Notes: generated from the sequence alone by a model not told the origin. A DNA stretch of 64,000 bases from Bacteroidales bacterium UBA1181 (GCA_002310215.1 DBYR01000021.1:1-64000), one strand, 5' to 3'; shown: positions 1-9,952, counted from the stretch's first letter. A program made the numbers and translations.

Positions 1-96
1 TTTGCACTTCTAATTTGAACTTAGGAAATGTTCAGAAGCGGATGGAGAGTAACAAGCATGAATCCTTTTGCAGGGAGATTTCGAAGAGGGGGGGAC

Positions 97-137
97 AAAA
101 AAGAACATCATTGCGGGGAATCCCCACAATGATGTTC
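97..137 (-). terminator. Rho-independent terminator of the SusCD operon
   Basis: Read on the minus strand, a 16-bp stem (103-118 with 122-137, one G-U pair) closes a three-base loop and is followed by six T residues (97-102). It lies 62 bases past the stop codon of the glycan-binding lipoprotein gene. The strength of the stem suggests a firm end to the operon. Confidence 0.85.
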
Positions 138-198
138 ACAAAAATTCACTCTATATCTCAGCAATCACCGACTAAGCGGTAATTAGCGGAAAAGCTCA

Positions 199-1776
199 TT
201 AGAATGGATAAGCGGATGTTGGAATAGCGCCATAGTACTTCGTGAAACGAACGCCACCGTTGTCATCAGGGACGATACGGAAGTTATCGAATGCACAGAA
301 GAGCTTACCACCGAAAGCTGGAGCGGCTTCAGCTTGGAAACCATTGTTCACGTCGCAGTGGATGAAGAAATTTCCGAAGTCTCTATCCTTCTTCAAGTCT
401 CCACAAGAGATGTAATTCTCGTTCGTTACTAATCCCCATGAACTAACATCCTGTTTGAATACTGAAGACTTCAACGGGATAGCCACAGTCATCCACTTTC
501 CGCCAGTGTTAAATGATTTTGCCAAAGTAGCAGATGGAGAATCCTTCGTGTCATCAACAGACAACGTAGTCATGTTAAGCCAAGCGGCAGGGACACCCTC
601 ACCGACTTTATCGCAAGAATTAGTCTCCTTATTGAAATCCATAACCTTAGTCAAGTCACGGCTATAGAAACCGCAGTTACCCAACTCATAGAGCTCCGGA
701 CAAAGGTTCTTCCAATCTTCTGCGCCATAAGCGGAGAATACAACATAAAACCATGCGCCCAAAGGAACCTGAGAAGGAACGAGTACCTCGAACTTCAGAA
801 CTAAATTCTCCAAGTCCTGATCCTTGAAACTACCCAACAAGTTCACATATTCTTGTCCCTGATCTTTTGGCGTAAGATAAATCATCTCATCCTGATTGAA
901 CATCCAGCCATCAGCAGTGGATGTGATTACAGCGTAGTACCCATTACATGGGGCAGGCATTTTACCTCCGATAGCTGTTAACATCTCATCATAAACAGAA
1001 GCCTTCGAACTAGTAGTCACATAGTCATTCCAATCAAACGTAAATGGCTCGAGTGCACCATGTTGGTTGGAAGCGACCTTCTCGTCAAAGTCCAAGAAAA
1101 TGTTTCTCGTATCGCGGAACAACATCGTACTGGTAGCCTTACCGAACTTGTTCTCTACAGTGACAGGCTTAGAGTCAGCCACACCAGATGGCACGATGAC
1201 CAAAAGCTCACTGTCTCCATGAGACTTCTTATACTCAGCTTTAATCGGATTGTCATTCTTGTCATAGAAGTATACCTTCAACTCGTCACCAGGGACAGAC
1301 AAGAAAGCATTACCAGCGATCCTCAACGTATCACCATCCGGAACGAACTCCGAATAGAACATCTTGATGGAAGGAGAAGGAACTGGTTTAGCCAATTCAA
1401 CATATTTTTCACATCCACCGCTGGAAGTAACGAGGAGACGTTCAGTACGAACATTGTTCGCATCACAATCCAACGTAACGACAAGTGCCTCATCCGTCAC
1501 AAAGGAAGGATTCAAATTAACCGAATAACGATTATTGTCAGCGTCAACCAAATATACTCCATTCGCAGTAGAAAGGCCAGATCCGATAATCACCACAGTG
1601 GTTTTCGCATCCAATTGGGTCAAGGCCACATCCATAGAGTCCGCGTTAACTACATGGTCAACGACGAACGAATCACATTGGCAACCAACACACTTGTCCT
1701 CGCAAGAAGAAAGAAATCCTGCGGTTCCAAGCGCCAAGGAGGCTACCGATGCAAAGAAACCATATTTTTTTCTCAT
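199..1776 (-). CDS. Surface glycan-binding lipoprotein (SusE/SGBP-B position)
   Basis: This is probably an outer-surface lipoprotein that binds the glycan imported by the SusC/SusD pair just upstream. The N-terminus is a lipoprotein signal with lipobox LSSC; the Cys follows about 24 residues. Next come IPT/TIG-like beta-sandwich segments (for example the stretch around GNAFLSVPGDELKVYFYD) and a C-terminal domain like those of Bacteroidetes SGBP-B proteins, ending in a putative ligand-binding lobe. No catalytic motif is visible, so it is a binder and not an enzyme. The gene is third in the operon. I chose the ATG at 1776 because it gives a standard 25-residue signal; an ATG at 1797, overlapping the susD stop as TAATG, is an alternative that would imply translational coupling. 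The family assignment rests on position and general architecture. The substrate cannot be predicted. Confidence 0.75.
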   Translation of the reverse strand: MRKKYGFFASVASLALGTAGFLSSCEDKCVGCQCDSFVVDHVVNADSMDVALTQLDAKTTVVIIGSGLSTANGVYLVDADNNRYSVNLNPSFVTDEALVVTLDCDANNVRTERLLVTSSGGCEKYVELAKPVPSPSIKMFYSEFVPDGDTLRIAGNAFLSVPGDELKVYFYDKNDNPIKAEYKKSHGDSELLVIVPSGVADSKPVTVENKFGKATSTMLFRDTRNIFLDFDEKVASNQHGALEPFTFDWNDYVTTSSKASVYDEMLTAIGGKMPAPCNGYYAVITSTADGWMFNQDEMIYLTPKDQGQEYVNLLGSFKDQDLENLVLKFEVLVPSQVPLGAWFYVVFSAYGAEDWKNLCPELYELGNCGFYSRDLTKVMDFNKETNSCDKVGEGVPAAWLNMTTLSVDDTKDSPSATLAKSFNTGGKWMTVAIPLKSSVFKQDVSSWGLVTNENYISCGDLKKDRDFGNFFIHCDVNNGFQAEAAPAFGGKLFCAFDNFRIVPDDNGGVRFTKYYGAIPTSAYPF

Positions 1777-1796
1777 TTTATAAATAATTTTAATCA

Positions 1797-3734
1797 TTAA
1801 TAAGGATAAGTTTGATCAGCCACCTGACTTGCAAGATCTTGAACAGTAGATGACAGATAAGCTTTTGCGGAAGTTGGTATTGGCAAATACCAACGGTGGT
1901 TGTCAATGAAGCTCTTGACAAAGATTTCTGGCTCGTTATCTCCCGCAGTGAAGCCCTCATATTGCTGGTTCGTGATCTCCTCATTCAAATCATGAACGAG
2001 TTGACGACGCAAGTAACCAGTCTCCGTTTCGAAGAGAGACTCATCCTGAACCTCAGGGTTCTTAGAGAACTGGATACCACGATCCATCTGATACATGAAC
2101 TTCTCCGCATTTATCGGGTCACGATAGAAGAAACGCTTCAAATCCAACCATGCTTGACCCTCCATAGCGAACTCCTTACGACGTTGCTGAACGAAGTCCG
2201 TACGAACCAAGTTGTGGTACATCGCGACTTTACCGAGAACAGTAAATGCCTTCGGAGCACCATCATCAACCTTCACATTAAAGGTATATGAAGTAGGTTG
2301 CACCTCCATGTCGTCGAAATAAGCGATAGGGGAAGTGATTTGAGGTGCGCCATGAGCCTCCAACACCGCATTGATATCGGAAAGACCAACAGACGACTTA
2401 GCAGTTACTGACATGTTTTCAAGAGCCATCTTAGCCTCAGCACGCATCATATAGACGTCCGAAATACGAATGATATCCGCACGACGGTCAATAGACATGC
2501 CGACACTGTTCACAGATGTACCATCAACACCCCAAATATACTTCTTCACATTATTCAGGACACATTGACCAGAGTTCAAGAACTCAGTTCCAGTTTTTAC
2601 ATGATCCACCTTAATGTCATAATTTGAATAATTAGGACCATTGTAATACTTCTCGCCTTTAACCGTCAAATACTCACGGTCATTGACGATACACAACTCA
2701 TACAAACGTGGGTCGTTCTTCGCGAATGAATTGTACAACGTATAAGAGATACCCTTACCAGATCCCCAACCGGAACCTGGACTCCATACAGCATCATTTG
2801 CCATCTGGGCCTGATAAGCGGAACCTTCGCCATATTCACCCATTCTATAATAGAGGGCCAAGACAGTCTCTGCCGAAGGAGCAGTACGTCCCTCCGCCGA
2901 GAAGATATTCTTGTGAGAATCCAAGGAAGCCACCTTGCTGTTTATCACCTCAGTAGTCAAACTAACCACCTTGTTCATGTATTCCTGAGATTCAGCTGGA
3001 GAAACCTTGAATGGATACGTAGCTCCCGGAAGGTCTGCCACACAAGAACCCATCGTCAAATAGAGCTTAGCCAACAACGCTTTAGCTGCATATTTGGTAG
3101 CTCTCCAATTGTCGTTAGAAGACTTCGGCAAATACTCCTCCGCAAACTTGAAGTCGTTCTCGATAGCGGTGTACAAAGTCTTACGGGAAACACAAGGAAG
3201 AGCAATATTCTTAGAAATGTCCTCCGTACTATGCAAAACCAAAGGAACCTCACCGAAATACTCCGTCGCAAGGAAATGAGCATAGCCTCTGAACAAACGA
3301 GCCTCAGCAATGATTTGGTTCTTCTGCGCTTCTGTCAAGGAAGCGTTCGTCTCCAAAGCGCTTACCGTCTCAATAACCTGGTTACTAATTGAAATCACGT
3401 CTGAATACAAGGAACGATATCCCTCCAATAAAATCGGGTTATCCTCACCGATAGAGAGCAGGAACAATGCACCCTCTTCCTGATACACATTGAACAGGAC
3501 TCCAGGAATACCCTCGTTCACGCACCAAGAGAACTTGCTATCATACTCCGCCCATGTACGAGCACCATACAATGGCTTTGTCAAAGAGAGACAGTCATTG
3601 TAAGAGTTTACAGACGCAGTACTATACTGGTCATAAACATCCACATCAAGGAAATCCTTGCACGAAGTCGTGCAGAAAGCCAAAGCTCCCAGGCCCCACA
3701 ACAAGGATTTATATTTTAAATTATTCAATTTCAT
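1797..3734 (-). CDS. susD: RagB/SusD family nutrient-binding outer membrane lipoprotein
   Basis: This is the SusD-type lid of a SusCD outer-membrane glycan (or peptide) importer. The N-terminus is a lipoprotein signal with TTSC as lipobox, followed by the family-typical KDFLDVDVYDQYS segment. The body has TPR-like helices (AEARLFRGYAHFLATEYFGEVPLV), and a C-terminal segment with the conserved RRKEFAMEGQAWLDLKRF-like pattern seen in SusD proteins. At 645 residues it is slightly longer than the usual 500-600. It starts 19 bases after the susC stop and ends at the start region of the glycan-binding lipoprotein gene, so the three are surely one operon. Specificity cannot be told from sequence. 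The symbol denotes the family, not starch use. Confidence 0.93.
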   Translation of the reverse strand: MKLNNLKYKSLLWGLGALAFCTTSCKDFLDVDVYDQYSTASVNSYNDCLSLTKPLYGARTWAEYDSKFSWCVNEGIPGVLFNVYQEEGALFLLSIGEDNPILLEGYRSLYSDVISISNQVIETVSALETNASLTEAQKNQIIAEARLFRGYAHFLATEYFGEVPLVLHSTEDISKNIALPCVSRKTLYTAIENDFKFAEEYLPKSSNDNWRATKYAAKALLAKLYLTMGSCVADLPGATYPFKVSPAESQEYMNKVVSLTTEVINSKVASLDSHKNIFSAEGRTAPSAETVLALYYRMGEYGEGSAYQAQMANDAVWSPGSGWGSGKGISYTLYNSFAKNDPRLYELCIVNDREYLTVKGEKYYNGPNYSNYDIKVDHVKTGTEFLNSGQCVLNNVKKYIWGVDGTSVNSVGMSIDRRADIIRISDVYMMRAEAKMALENMSVTAKSSVGLSDINAVLEAHGAPQITSPIAYFDDMEVQPTSYTFNVKVDDGAPKAFTVLGKVAMYHNLVRTDFVQQRRKEFAMEGQAWLDLKRFFYRDPINAEKFMYQMDRGIQFSKNPEVQDESLFETETGYLRRQLVHDLNEEITNQQYEGFTAGDNEPEIFVKSFIDNHRWYLPIPTSAKAYLSSTVQDLASQVADQTYPY

Positions 3735-3753
3735 ACCGAAAATTCTTTATTAA

Positions 3754-6700
3754 TTAGAAATCAAAATTCAAACCAATCACATAAGATCTGGACAAAGGAT
3801 AGCTACCCGTGTCAACACCTTGATTGATTGCACTGATGTTTGGAACCTCTGGGTTCAAACCAGAATAGTTGGTGAAAGTAGCCACATTTTGAACGTTGAA
3901 CGATACCCTCATGTTATGCAAACCAATCTTCTTCACTGCCTCATAAGGAACAGTATATGAAAGTCCGATTGATTGGATACGAACGTACGAAGCATCCTCT
4001 ACATAACGGTCGGAAATAACATTCGCAACATTACGACCCTCTGCCACTGAGTTAGGACGAGGAATGTTCGTGGATGAGTTGGAGATGTACTTGTTTCCGT
4101 CAGCATCAGTCTCTACGCGAGCGCAGTTAAGAACGGTCTTCAACTGGTTGATACCACCACGGTCCATACCTTCCAACTTGGAACGAAGCAAGTTGTATAC
4201 ATCGTTGCCGTATGATCCGGTCAAGAAGATATTCAAAGACCAAGGTCCCCAATTGAGTGTGTTTCCGAAACCGAAAGTGAAATCAGGGTTAGGGTCACCG
4301 ATGTAAGTCTTATCGTTCTCGTCGATCTTACCATCAGAGTTGATGTCGACGAAGTTAAAGTCACCCACATCCGTAGCATCCGCACGTTTCACTTGATTCA
4401 ATTGCGCCGTGTTCTGGATCAGACCATCCGTCTTATAACCCCAGAACAAACCAGGAGCATGACCTACGCGGCTAACGCAATAGGTACGAGTAGCGGTCTT
4501 AAACTTTTGTTTACCCTCAAGCACGATTGAGTCGTTCTGCAACTCAACCACCTCATTGCGAACAAATGAGAAGTTGAAGTCGGTGTTCCAAGAGAACGGT
4601 TGTCCACCCAAGTTATCCTTTTGGATGTTCGTGGAAGTAAGCGTGATATCGAAACCGACGTTCTTGATAGAACCAGCATTGATATCAGGGACAGAAGTAT
4701 AGAGGTAAGCCTCAGCGGTACTTGCCAATGTCGGACCAGGCTCAGCCTTCACGATCAAATCGTTGTTCTTCTTGTAGAATGCATCGAACGTGAGGTTCAA
4801 TCTGTTCTTGAAGAAACTTGCGTCGATACCAGCGTTAACCTGCCAGTTTGTCTCCCAAATCAAATCAGGGTTCAACCAAGTGTTATATATCTTACCGGCA
4901 CCGTACTGCGTATTCACAGATCTGTAGGAACCGATATAACCCATGTTGTTTCCTGCGTTACCAGTTTGTCCCCAACCAGCACGGAGCTTCAATTGAGTGA
5001 TCTTCTTCTTCGCTGTGATCTTCTTCATGAAGAGCTCTTGGTCAGCGTTCCATGCCAATGAGAATGAAGGGAAGAATCCCCAACGATTCTCAGGAGCCAA
5101 TGTGGAGGAACCATCGAAACGGCCCGTAGCGGTAAGCAAATAACGTCTGTTGAACGTGTAGTTCACACGAGCGAATGTGGACATCATTGACTGCGCGCCC
5201 TTGTAACCGGAGATAGGACCTTCCGGATCTCCCAAATTAGGGTTTTGGTATTGCTTGTCGATGAACTTCAAGTTATCCAAATAGTTGCTCTTCTTAACGG
5301 AAGTACCTTCCCAAGTCGCCTTCCATGCCTCATATCCCAACAAAGCGTTCAACTTGTGCTTGCTATCCTTTGGCTGAGGCAATGTGTAATTCAACGTAGA
5401 GCAGAAACGATAGTACATGTTGTCACGGTCGATGAACTCTTGTTGGTTCGTCTCGTCAAGCTTTGCCGGCGTGTAACGGCTCTCTCCTGAGTTGGAATAA
5501 TCAACACCGAATGAGTTTCTCCAGTTCAAATCCTTCGTGAAGTCGATGGCGAAGAACGCTTGTCCCGTCACATTATCCTTATTCAAATTGATTGGAGAAT
5601 AGTATGCCTCACGAAGTGGGTTGATCTTGATTTCCTGGCTCGCAGCACCCAACTCGGTATAACCACCGTTAAAGTCGAGAGGTGAAGTGGCAGGGCTCGA
5701 AATCAAAGACTGCACATAAACAGCCTCCTCGTTTGCGCTACCTGAACCGATACCTGACAACTTGTTGTCGTCCGCGAAATCGAAACCATTCTGCTTGGTT
5801 TGAGTCATGTGGGTGTATGCCATGTTAAGACCTACCCTCAACCAAGATTTTGCTTGGTGCTCAATGTTCAAACGAGAGTTGTAACGCTCGAAGTCCGTAT
5901 TCACGAGGATACCGTCCTGGTTCATATAACCCAAGGAGAGTGCGTACTGTGTCTTGTCTGTACCACCCGTCAAAGAAACCTGATGGCTATGGCTGATTGC
6001 CGTACGGAACAACTCGTCCTGCCAATCCGTTCCCTGACCTCCACATTTTGCGAGAGCAACCAACTCCTTATCCACCGTCTGGTTGTATGCTGAAGCAACA
6101 TACGGATCAGTGTAGTAAGAAGCGAACTCCTGCAAGTTCATCAAGTCGAGCTTGTCTGTGATAGAAGCCACAGAGAACTGACCTGCATAAGAAATTGAGG
6201 AACTCTCTTGGTTCTCCTCTTTCGTGTTTTTACCCCTCTTGGTCGTAATCATCACGACACCATTCGCAGCACGGGCACCATAGATGGCCGTTGCGGAAGC
6301 ATCCTTCAAGACATCGATCGTGAGGATATCATTTTGGTTGATGGAAGCCAACGGGTTATCGTTGGAAGCCGTCTTACCTCCACCGTTGATAGGCATACCA
6401 TCAACGACATACAACGGCTCGTTACTTCCCGTCAAAGATCCCAGACCACGAATCTGGACGGTTGAAGCCTGACCTGGTTGTCCTGAACTTGCAGACACAC
6501 GCAAACCAGACACCTTACCTGCCAAAGCGTTCTCCACTGAAGGAGTCGGCGCACTCGTCAACTTGGCAGCATCGACCTGGGCTGTCGCACCCGTTTGGTC
6601 ATCCTTTCTCACTTTTCCGTAATCGGCTTTCACCGTCACCTCCTCAAGTTCCTTGGACTCAGTCACCAACTTGATCGAATACTTGTCCTTAGAGTCAATT

Positions 6701-6936
6701 TTCACTGTTTTGGTAATATATCCCATAGAGGAGATTTCCAAAACGTCACCAGTCTCCACGGAAATGGTAAACTCTCCGTTCTCATCAGTGATCTCATAAT
6801 TGGTATCAGATCCCTGAACTACGACGTCGGCTCCTGGCAATGGACCCTGAGAGTCTGTGACAACACCTGTGATGTCACGTCCCATAAGTCCCCCCGCCGT
6901 GCAGAGCAACGTCAAAGACAATAAAACCTTTCTCAT
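3754..6936 (-). CDS. susC: SusC/RagA family TonB-linked outer membrane protein
   Basis: This is the TonB-dependent barrel that imports oligosaccharides or peptides captured by SusD. The order is a signal peptide (MRKVLLSLTLLCTAGGLMG), a carboxypeptidase-regulatory-like domain at about residues 20-95 (ITGVVTDSQGPLPGADVVV), a plug domain at about 110-235 with the SusC signature (VQIRGLGSLTGSNEPLYVVDG), then a large beta-barrel ending in the aromatic GLNFDF. The 1,060-residue length is normal for the family. It is the first gene of a three-gene operon. A Bacteroidetes -7 element lies about 77 bases upstream, and a terminator follows the third gene. No sigma/anti-sigma pair, hybrid two-component system or glycoside hydrolase is visible alongside it, so its regulator and substrate are unknown. 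Confidence 0.96.
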   Translation of the reverse strand: MRKVLLSLTLLCTAGGLMGRDITGVVTDSQGPLPGADVVVQGSDTNYEITDENGEFTISVETGDVLEISSMGYITKTVKIDSKDKYSIKLVTESKELEEVTVKADYGKVRKDDQTGATAQVDAAKLTSAPTPSVENALAGKVSGLRVSASSGQPGQASTVQIRGLGSLTGSNEPLYVVDGMPINGGGKTASNDNPLASINQNDILTIDVLKDASATAIYGARAANGVVMITTKRGKNTKEENQESSSISYAGQFSVASITDKLDLMNLQEFASYYTDPYVASAYNQTVDKELVALAKCGGQGTDWQDELFRTAISHSHQVSLTGGTDKTQYALSLGYMNQDGILVNTDFERYNSRLNIEHQAKSWLRVGLNMAYTHMTQTKQNGFDFADDNKLSGIGSGSANEEAVYVQSLISSPATSPLDFNGGYTELGAASQEIKINPLREAYYSPINLNKDNVTGQAFFAIDFTKDLNWRNSFGVDYSNSGESRYTPAKLDETNQQEFIDRDNMYYRFCSTLNYTLPQPKDSKHKLNALLGYEAWKATWEGTSVKKSNYLDNLKFIDKQYQNPNLGDPEGPISGYKGAQSMMSTFARVNYTFNRRYLLTATGRFDGSSTLAPENRWGFFPSFSLAWNADQELFMKKITAKKKITQLKLRAGWGQTGNAGNNMGYIGSYRSVNTQYGAGKIYNTWLNPDLIWETNWQVNAGIDASFFKNRLNLTFDAFYKKNNDLIVKAEPGPTLASTAEAYLYTSVPDINAGSIKNVGFDITLTSTNIQKDNLGGQPFSWNTDFNFSFVRNEVVELQNDSIVLEGKQKFKTATRTYCVSRVGHAPGLFWGYKTDGLIQNTAQLNQVKRADATDVGDFNFVDINSDGKIDENDKTYIGDPNPDFTFGFGNTLNWGPWSLNIFLTGSYGNDVYNLLRSKLEGMDRGGINQLKTVLNCARVETDADGNKYISNSSTNIPRPNSVAEGRNVANVISDRYVEDASYVRIQSIGLSYTVPYEAVKKIGLHNMRVSFNVQNVATFTNYSGLNPEVPNISAINQGVDTGSYPLSRSYVIGLNFDF

Positions 6937-7012
6937 CTTTTTTCTTAAATAACTATTATTAATACAAATTGAAATATTCTTCAGAACTATTCACATTAAA
7001 CGTAAAGCAACG

Positions 7013-7020
7013 CAAATATA
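7013..7020 (-). promoter_or_regulatory. Putative -7 element of the sus operon promoter
   Basis: The minus strand reads TATATTTG, an exact match to the Bacteroidetes TAnnTTTG element, about 77 bases before the susC start. No TTTG occurs at the expected 19-21 base spacing (the nearest is 32 bases away). The promoter may therefore be weak or activator-dependent, which is common for Sus-like loci. Confidence 0.45.
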
Positions 7021-7183
7021 AGTTAAATATCGTTATTTTACTCTTTTTTTTGCAAAAAAGTCTAAAAGATTTTTTCACCCAACCCTATAATTCCTTCAAT
7101 AAAAAACAATTCTCCCCTCGGCAATCACCCAAAACTTCATCAAACGCCCTTCCCGACTCGTCCCATTGGTTTTTCGCCACTGA

Positions 7184-7221
7184 GGATAAAAAACGAAAGA
7201 GATGCCGTGAAACACAGCATC
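7184..7221 (-). terminator. Terminator of the CoA-transferase gene
   Basis: The minus strand forms a nine-pair stem (7213-7221 with 7201-7209, one G-U pair) around a TTT loop, followed by a T-rich run that includes TTTTTT. It lies 77 bases beyond the stop codon of the CoA-transferase gene. Confidence 0.7.
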
Positions 7222-7297
7222 CCTTTCCGTTTGTGGGCTTCATGGCGGATAATGCCTCAAGACCACAAAGCTATTTCAACAAAAAAGACAACAACTA

Positions 7298-8785
7298 TCA
7301 ATCCCACTTCGTGTTACGCATGTCGCCTGTCTCCTCGAAGGCGATATGCATCCTCAATGCTTTGGAAAGCGTCATCGGCGTATGGCACTTGCCAGCCGCC
7401 AACTTGAGGTAATCCCACAAAAGTTCCTTGTAATCAGGATGTACACAATTCTCTATGATAGCCTCCGCCTTCTGCAAAGGCGATTTCGCGCGCAAGTCTG
7501 CGACACCCTGCTCGGTGACGATTACCTTCACAGAGTGCTCCGAGCTGTCGATGTGGCTCGCCATCGGCACAATCGCTGAGATAACACCACCCTTGGCAAC
7601 GGACGGACAGGTGAAGATTGACAAGAAAGCGTTACGGGCGAAGTCCGCGGAACCTCCCAAACCATTCATCATCTTCTGACCCAACACATTCGTGCTGTTC
7701 ACGTTTCCGAAGATATCCAACTCAAGGGCCGTATTGATGGCGATGACACCCAAACGACGAACCAACTCCGGATTGTTCGTGAGCTCCTGAGGACGGAGCA
7801 TCAACTTGTCCTTAAAGAAGTCATAATTAGCATATACATCCAACAACACATCGTCCGACAACGTCAGGGAACTACCACTGGCGAAAGTGATGCGACCGCG
7901 TTTCATCAAATCAATCACCGAGTTCTGAATCACCTCGGTGAACATGGTGAACGATGGTATATCGTCACAATTGCCAAGAGAGCTCAACACTGCATTGGCG
8001 ATGTTTCCAACACCAGACTGCAACGGCAAGAACTCCTTCGGGATAATACCCTTGCGGAGCTCGCTCAACAGGAAGTTGGCCACGTTCTCTCCAATCTTAG
8101 CGGTCACCGCATCCACTGGCGTGAACTGAGCGATGCCATCCTTCATGTCCGTCTTGACTACGCCAATCACCTTGGCTGGATCCACCTTCAACGTGGCAGT
8201 ACCAATACGGTCTGATGGTGTATAGATAGGGATTTCACGACGGTAAGGCGGATTGACTGGCTCATACAAGTCGTGCATTCCATTTATCTTCGCCGGATGA
8301 TGCGCGTTCAACTCTATGATAACCTTCTTGGCCTTATCCACCAAGGTAGGCGTGATGCCCACAGAGGTTGTCAACACGATTTCTCCCTTATCCGTGATAT
8401 CCGCAGCCTCAATAAGCGCATAATCGACAGGACCAAGGAATCCATATCGTAAATCTTGTGCGACATGGGACAAGTGCATATCGAAGTACTGTACCTCACA
8501 CTTGTTGATCGCTTCCCTCATATATTTGCTGGACTGGAATGGAGTACGGAATTTTACCGCCTTCGCACGCGACAACGCACCATCAATCTCGTCGCCCGTC
8601 GAACCTCCTGTAATCATTCCAACCTTGAATTCATTTCCTTTCGCATGCTCCGCTTCCGCTTTTGCCGCAAGAGCCTTCGTTACTGCCTTGACTGTACCCA
8701 CCGATGAGAATCCACCGATACCGATCACATCATTGTTCTTAATGTACGATGCCGCCTCTTCGGCAGTGATAAAGTTAAATGCCAT
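7298..8785 (-). CDS. Acetyl-CoA hydrolase/succinyl-CoA:acetate CoA-transferase family protein
   Basis: This cytoplasmic class I CoA-transferase moves CoA between acyl-CoA and a carboxylate. In Bacteroidetes such enzymes typically act with succinyl-CoA, acetate or propionate at the end of succinate/propionate fermentation. The N-terminal half has the GIGGFSSVG loop (residues 22-30). The C-terminal half has the glycine motif QSGVGNIANAV (256-266) and the catalytic glutamate in FTEVIQ (Glu284), by analogy with Acetobacter AarC. The 495-residue length fits the Cat1/AarC group, and no truncation is seen. It stands alone, with a putative promoter 50 bases upstream and a terminator downstream. The exact acyl donor cannot be decided from sequence, so I give no symbol. 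Confidence 0.9.
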   Translation of the reverse strand: MAFNFITAEEAASYIKNNDVIGIGGFSSVGTVKAVTKALAAKAEAEHAKGNEFKVGMITGGSTGDEIDGALSRAKAVKFRTPFQSSKYMREAINKCEVQYFDMHLSHVAQDLRYGFLGPVDYALIEAADITDKGEIVLTTSVGITPTLVDKAKKVIIELNAHHPAKINGMHDLYEPVNPPYRREIPIYTPSDRIGTATLKVDPAKVIGVVKTDMKDGIAQFTPVDAVTAKIGENVANFLLSELRKGIIPKEFLPLQSGVGNIANAVLSSLGNCDDIPSFTMFTEVIQNSVIDLMKRGRITFASGSSLTLSDDVLLDVYANYDFFKDKLMLRPQELTNNPELVRRLGVIAINTALELDIFGNVNSTNVLGQKMMNGLGGSADFARNAFLSIFTCPSVAKGGVISAIVPMASHIDSSEHSVKVIVTEQGVADLRAKSPLQKAEAIIENCVHPDYKELLWDYLKLAAGKCHTPMTLSKALRMHIAFEETGDMRNTKWD

Positions 8786-8836
8786 TGTTCCTTACTATCT
8801 TTATTCTGTTACTAACTACTTTTCCAAATGACAGCG

Positions 8837-8844
8837 CGAAAGTA
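8837..8844 (-). promoter_or_regulatory. Possible -7 element for the CoA-transferase gene
   Basis: The minus strand reads TACTTTCG, a one-base variant of TAnnTTTG, 51 bases before the start codon. No TTTG stands at the right spacing. The same TTCG variant occurs at the better-supported leuS and efp promoters in this window. Confidence 0.35.
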
Positions 8845-8939
8845 CAACAAAAAAAACAAACCACGATACTTTTTTTATTAAAAATTGCATAAATATCAAA
8901 CAGAAGTGTTAAGAAGGAATATTTATACGATATATATAC

Positions 8940-8969
8940 AAAAAAGAGAGGCAATCGATGACCCCTCTC
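8940..8969 (-). terminator. Terminator of the ROK kinase gene
   Basis: The minus strand has a six-pair stem GAGAGG/CCTCTC (8964-8969 with 8946-8951) with a 12-base loop, followed by six T residues. It lies 20 bases past the kinase stop codon. The stem is short, but the T-run and location are good. Confidence 0.6.
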
Positions 8970-8989
8970 CTTTGTAATGTTCTTTTCTA

Positions 8990-9952
8990 TTAGATATCCC
9001 ATGCCAATGCGGAAGCGCCTAATACAGCTGCATCCGCATCCTTCATCTGGGAGAACAAGACCTTTACCTTGCCCTTAAATACTGGCATTAAGTTATCGTC
9101 CATCGCTTTCTTCACCGGATCGAACAACAAGTCGCCAGCCTTAGCCAAACCGCCGAAAAGCACGAAAGCCTCCGGACTGCTGAATTTGACGAAGTCGGCC
9201 AAAGCTTCACCCAGAATCTGACCCGTGTAGGCGAATATATCCTTAGCGATCTGATCGCCCGCCTTAGCAGCGTCGAACACATCCTTGGATGTTATCTTAT
9301 CCAAATCAATCTTTCGGAGTAGGGAATCCTCACTACGATTCAGAAGGAATTCCTTAGCGGTCCTTGCCACACCCGTCGCTGAAGTGTAGGTTTCCAAACA
9401 TCCTTTGTTACCACATCCGCAAGGACGTCCTTCACGGCGAACAATCACATGTCCTAACTCTCCCGCATTACCGTCATGGCCGTAGATCAGCTGCCCATTG
9501 GCGACCACGCCACTACCGACTCCCGTACCCAATGTGATCATGATGAAATCACGCATACCACGCGCGGCGCCATACTTCATCTCTCCGATTGCGGCGGCAT
9601 TCGCATCATTGGTCAGGGAAACGGGGAGACCCACCTTGTCGGAAAGCATCTTGGCGAATGGCACAATACCCTTCCAAGGCAAGTTGGCGGCATGTTCGAT
9701 GTTACCAGTGTAATAGTTCGCATTAGGCGCACCAACACCGATGCCATTGATTTTCTCCGCACCACCATTTTTTGCGATCAGCTTCAACAACCCATCGCCC
9801 AAAGCGTTGATGTAATCCTCCAATTCAGGATAGGCCTGCGTTTTAATCGAGTCGGACGCCAAGACATTACCATTCGCATCCACAATTCCGAACACCGTGT
9901 TGGTACCGCCGATATCGATGCCAACCACATTTGGTTTCAATTCAGACTTCAT
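8990..9952 (-). CDS. glk: ROK family sugar kinase, probable glucokinase
   Basis: This cytoplasmic enzyme phosphorylates a hexose, most likely glucose, with ATP. The N-terminal phosphate-binding motif DIGGTNT is at residues 13-19. The ROK zinc site is present as GH near residue 160 followed by CGCGNKGCLE, with three Cys ligands. A second ATP-binding motif (LGTGVGSGVV) precedes it. The 320-residue length is standard for ROK glucokinases. There is no N-terminal helix-turn-helix, so it is a kinase and not a ROK repressor. It follows a FucP-type permease gene by 48 bases in the same direction. The permease imports free sugar without phosphorylation, which makes a kinase the logical partner. Other ROK substrates such as fructose, mannose or N-acetyl sugars are not excluded. 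Confidence 0.88.
   Translation of the reverse strand: MKSELKPNVVGIDIGGTNTVFGIVDANGNVLASDSIKTQAYPELEDYINALGDGLLKLIAKNGGAEKINGIGVGAPNANYYTGNIEHAANLPWKGIVPFAKMLSDKVGLPVSLTNDANAAAIGEMKYGAARGMRDFIMITLGTGVGSGVVANGQLIYGHDGNAGELGHVIVRREGRPCGCGNKGCLETYTSATGVARTAKEFLLNRSEDSLLRKIDLDKITSKDVFDAAKAGDQIAKDIFAYTGQILGEALADFVKFSSPEAFVLFGGLAKAGDLLFDPVKKAMDDNLMPVFKGKVKVLFSQMKDADAAVLGASALAWDI

Larger units (their letters stand above)
6937..7297. other. 361-bp intergenic region upstream of susC
   Basis: This region separates the CoA-transferase gene from the sus operon. The part next to susC is very AT-rich and carries a -7 promoter element. The part next to the CoA-transferase gene carries its terminator hairpin. 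Short open frames on the plus strand here have no start-site context or recognisable product. No operator or riboswitch is seen. Confidence 0.6.
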
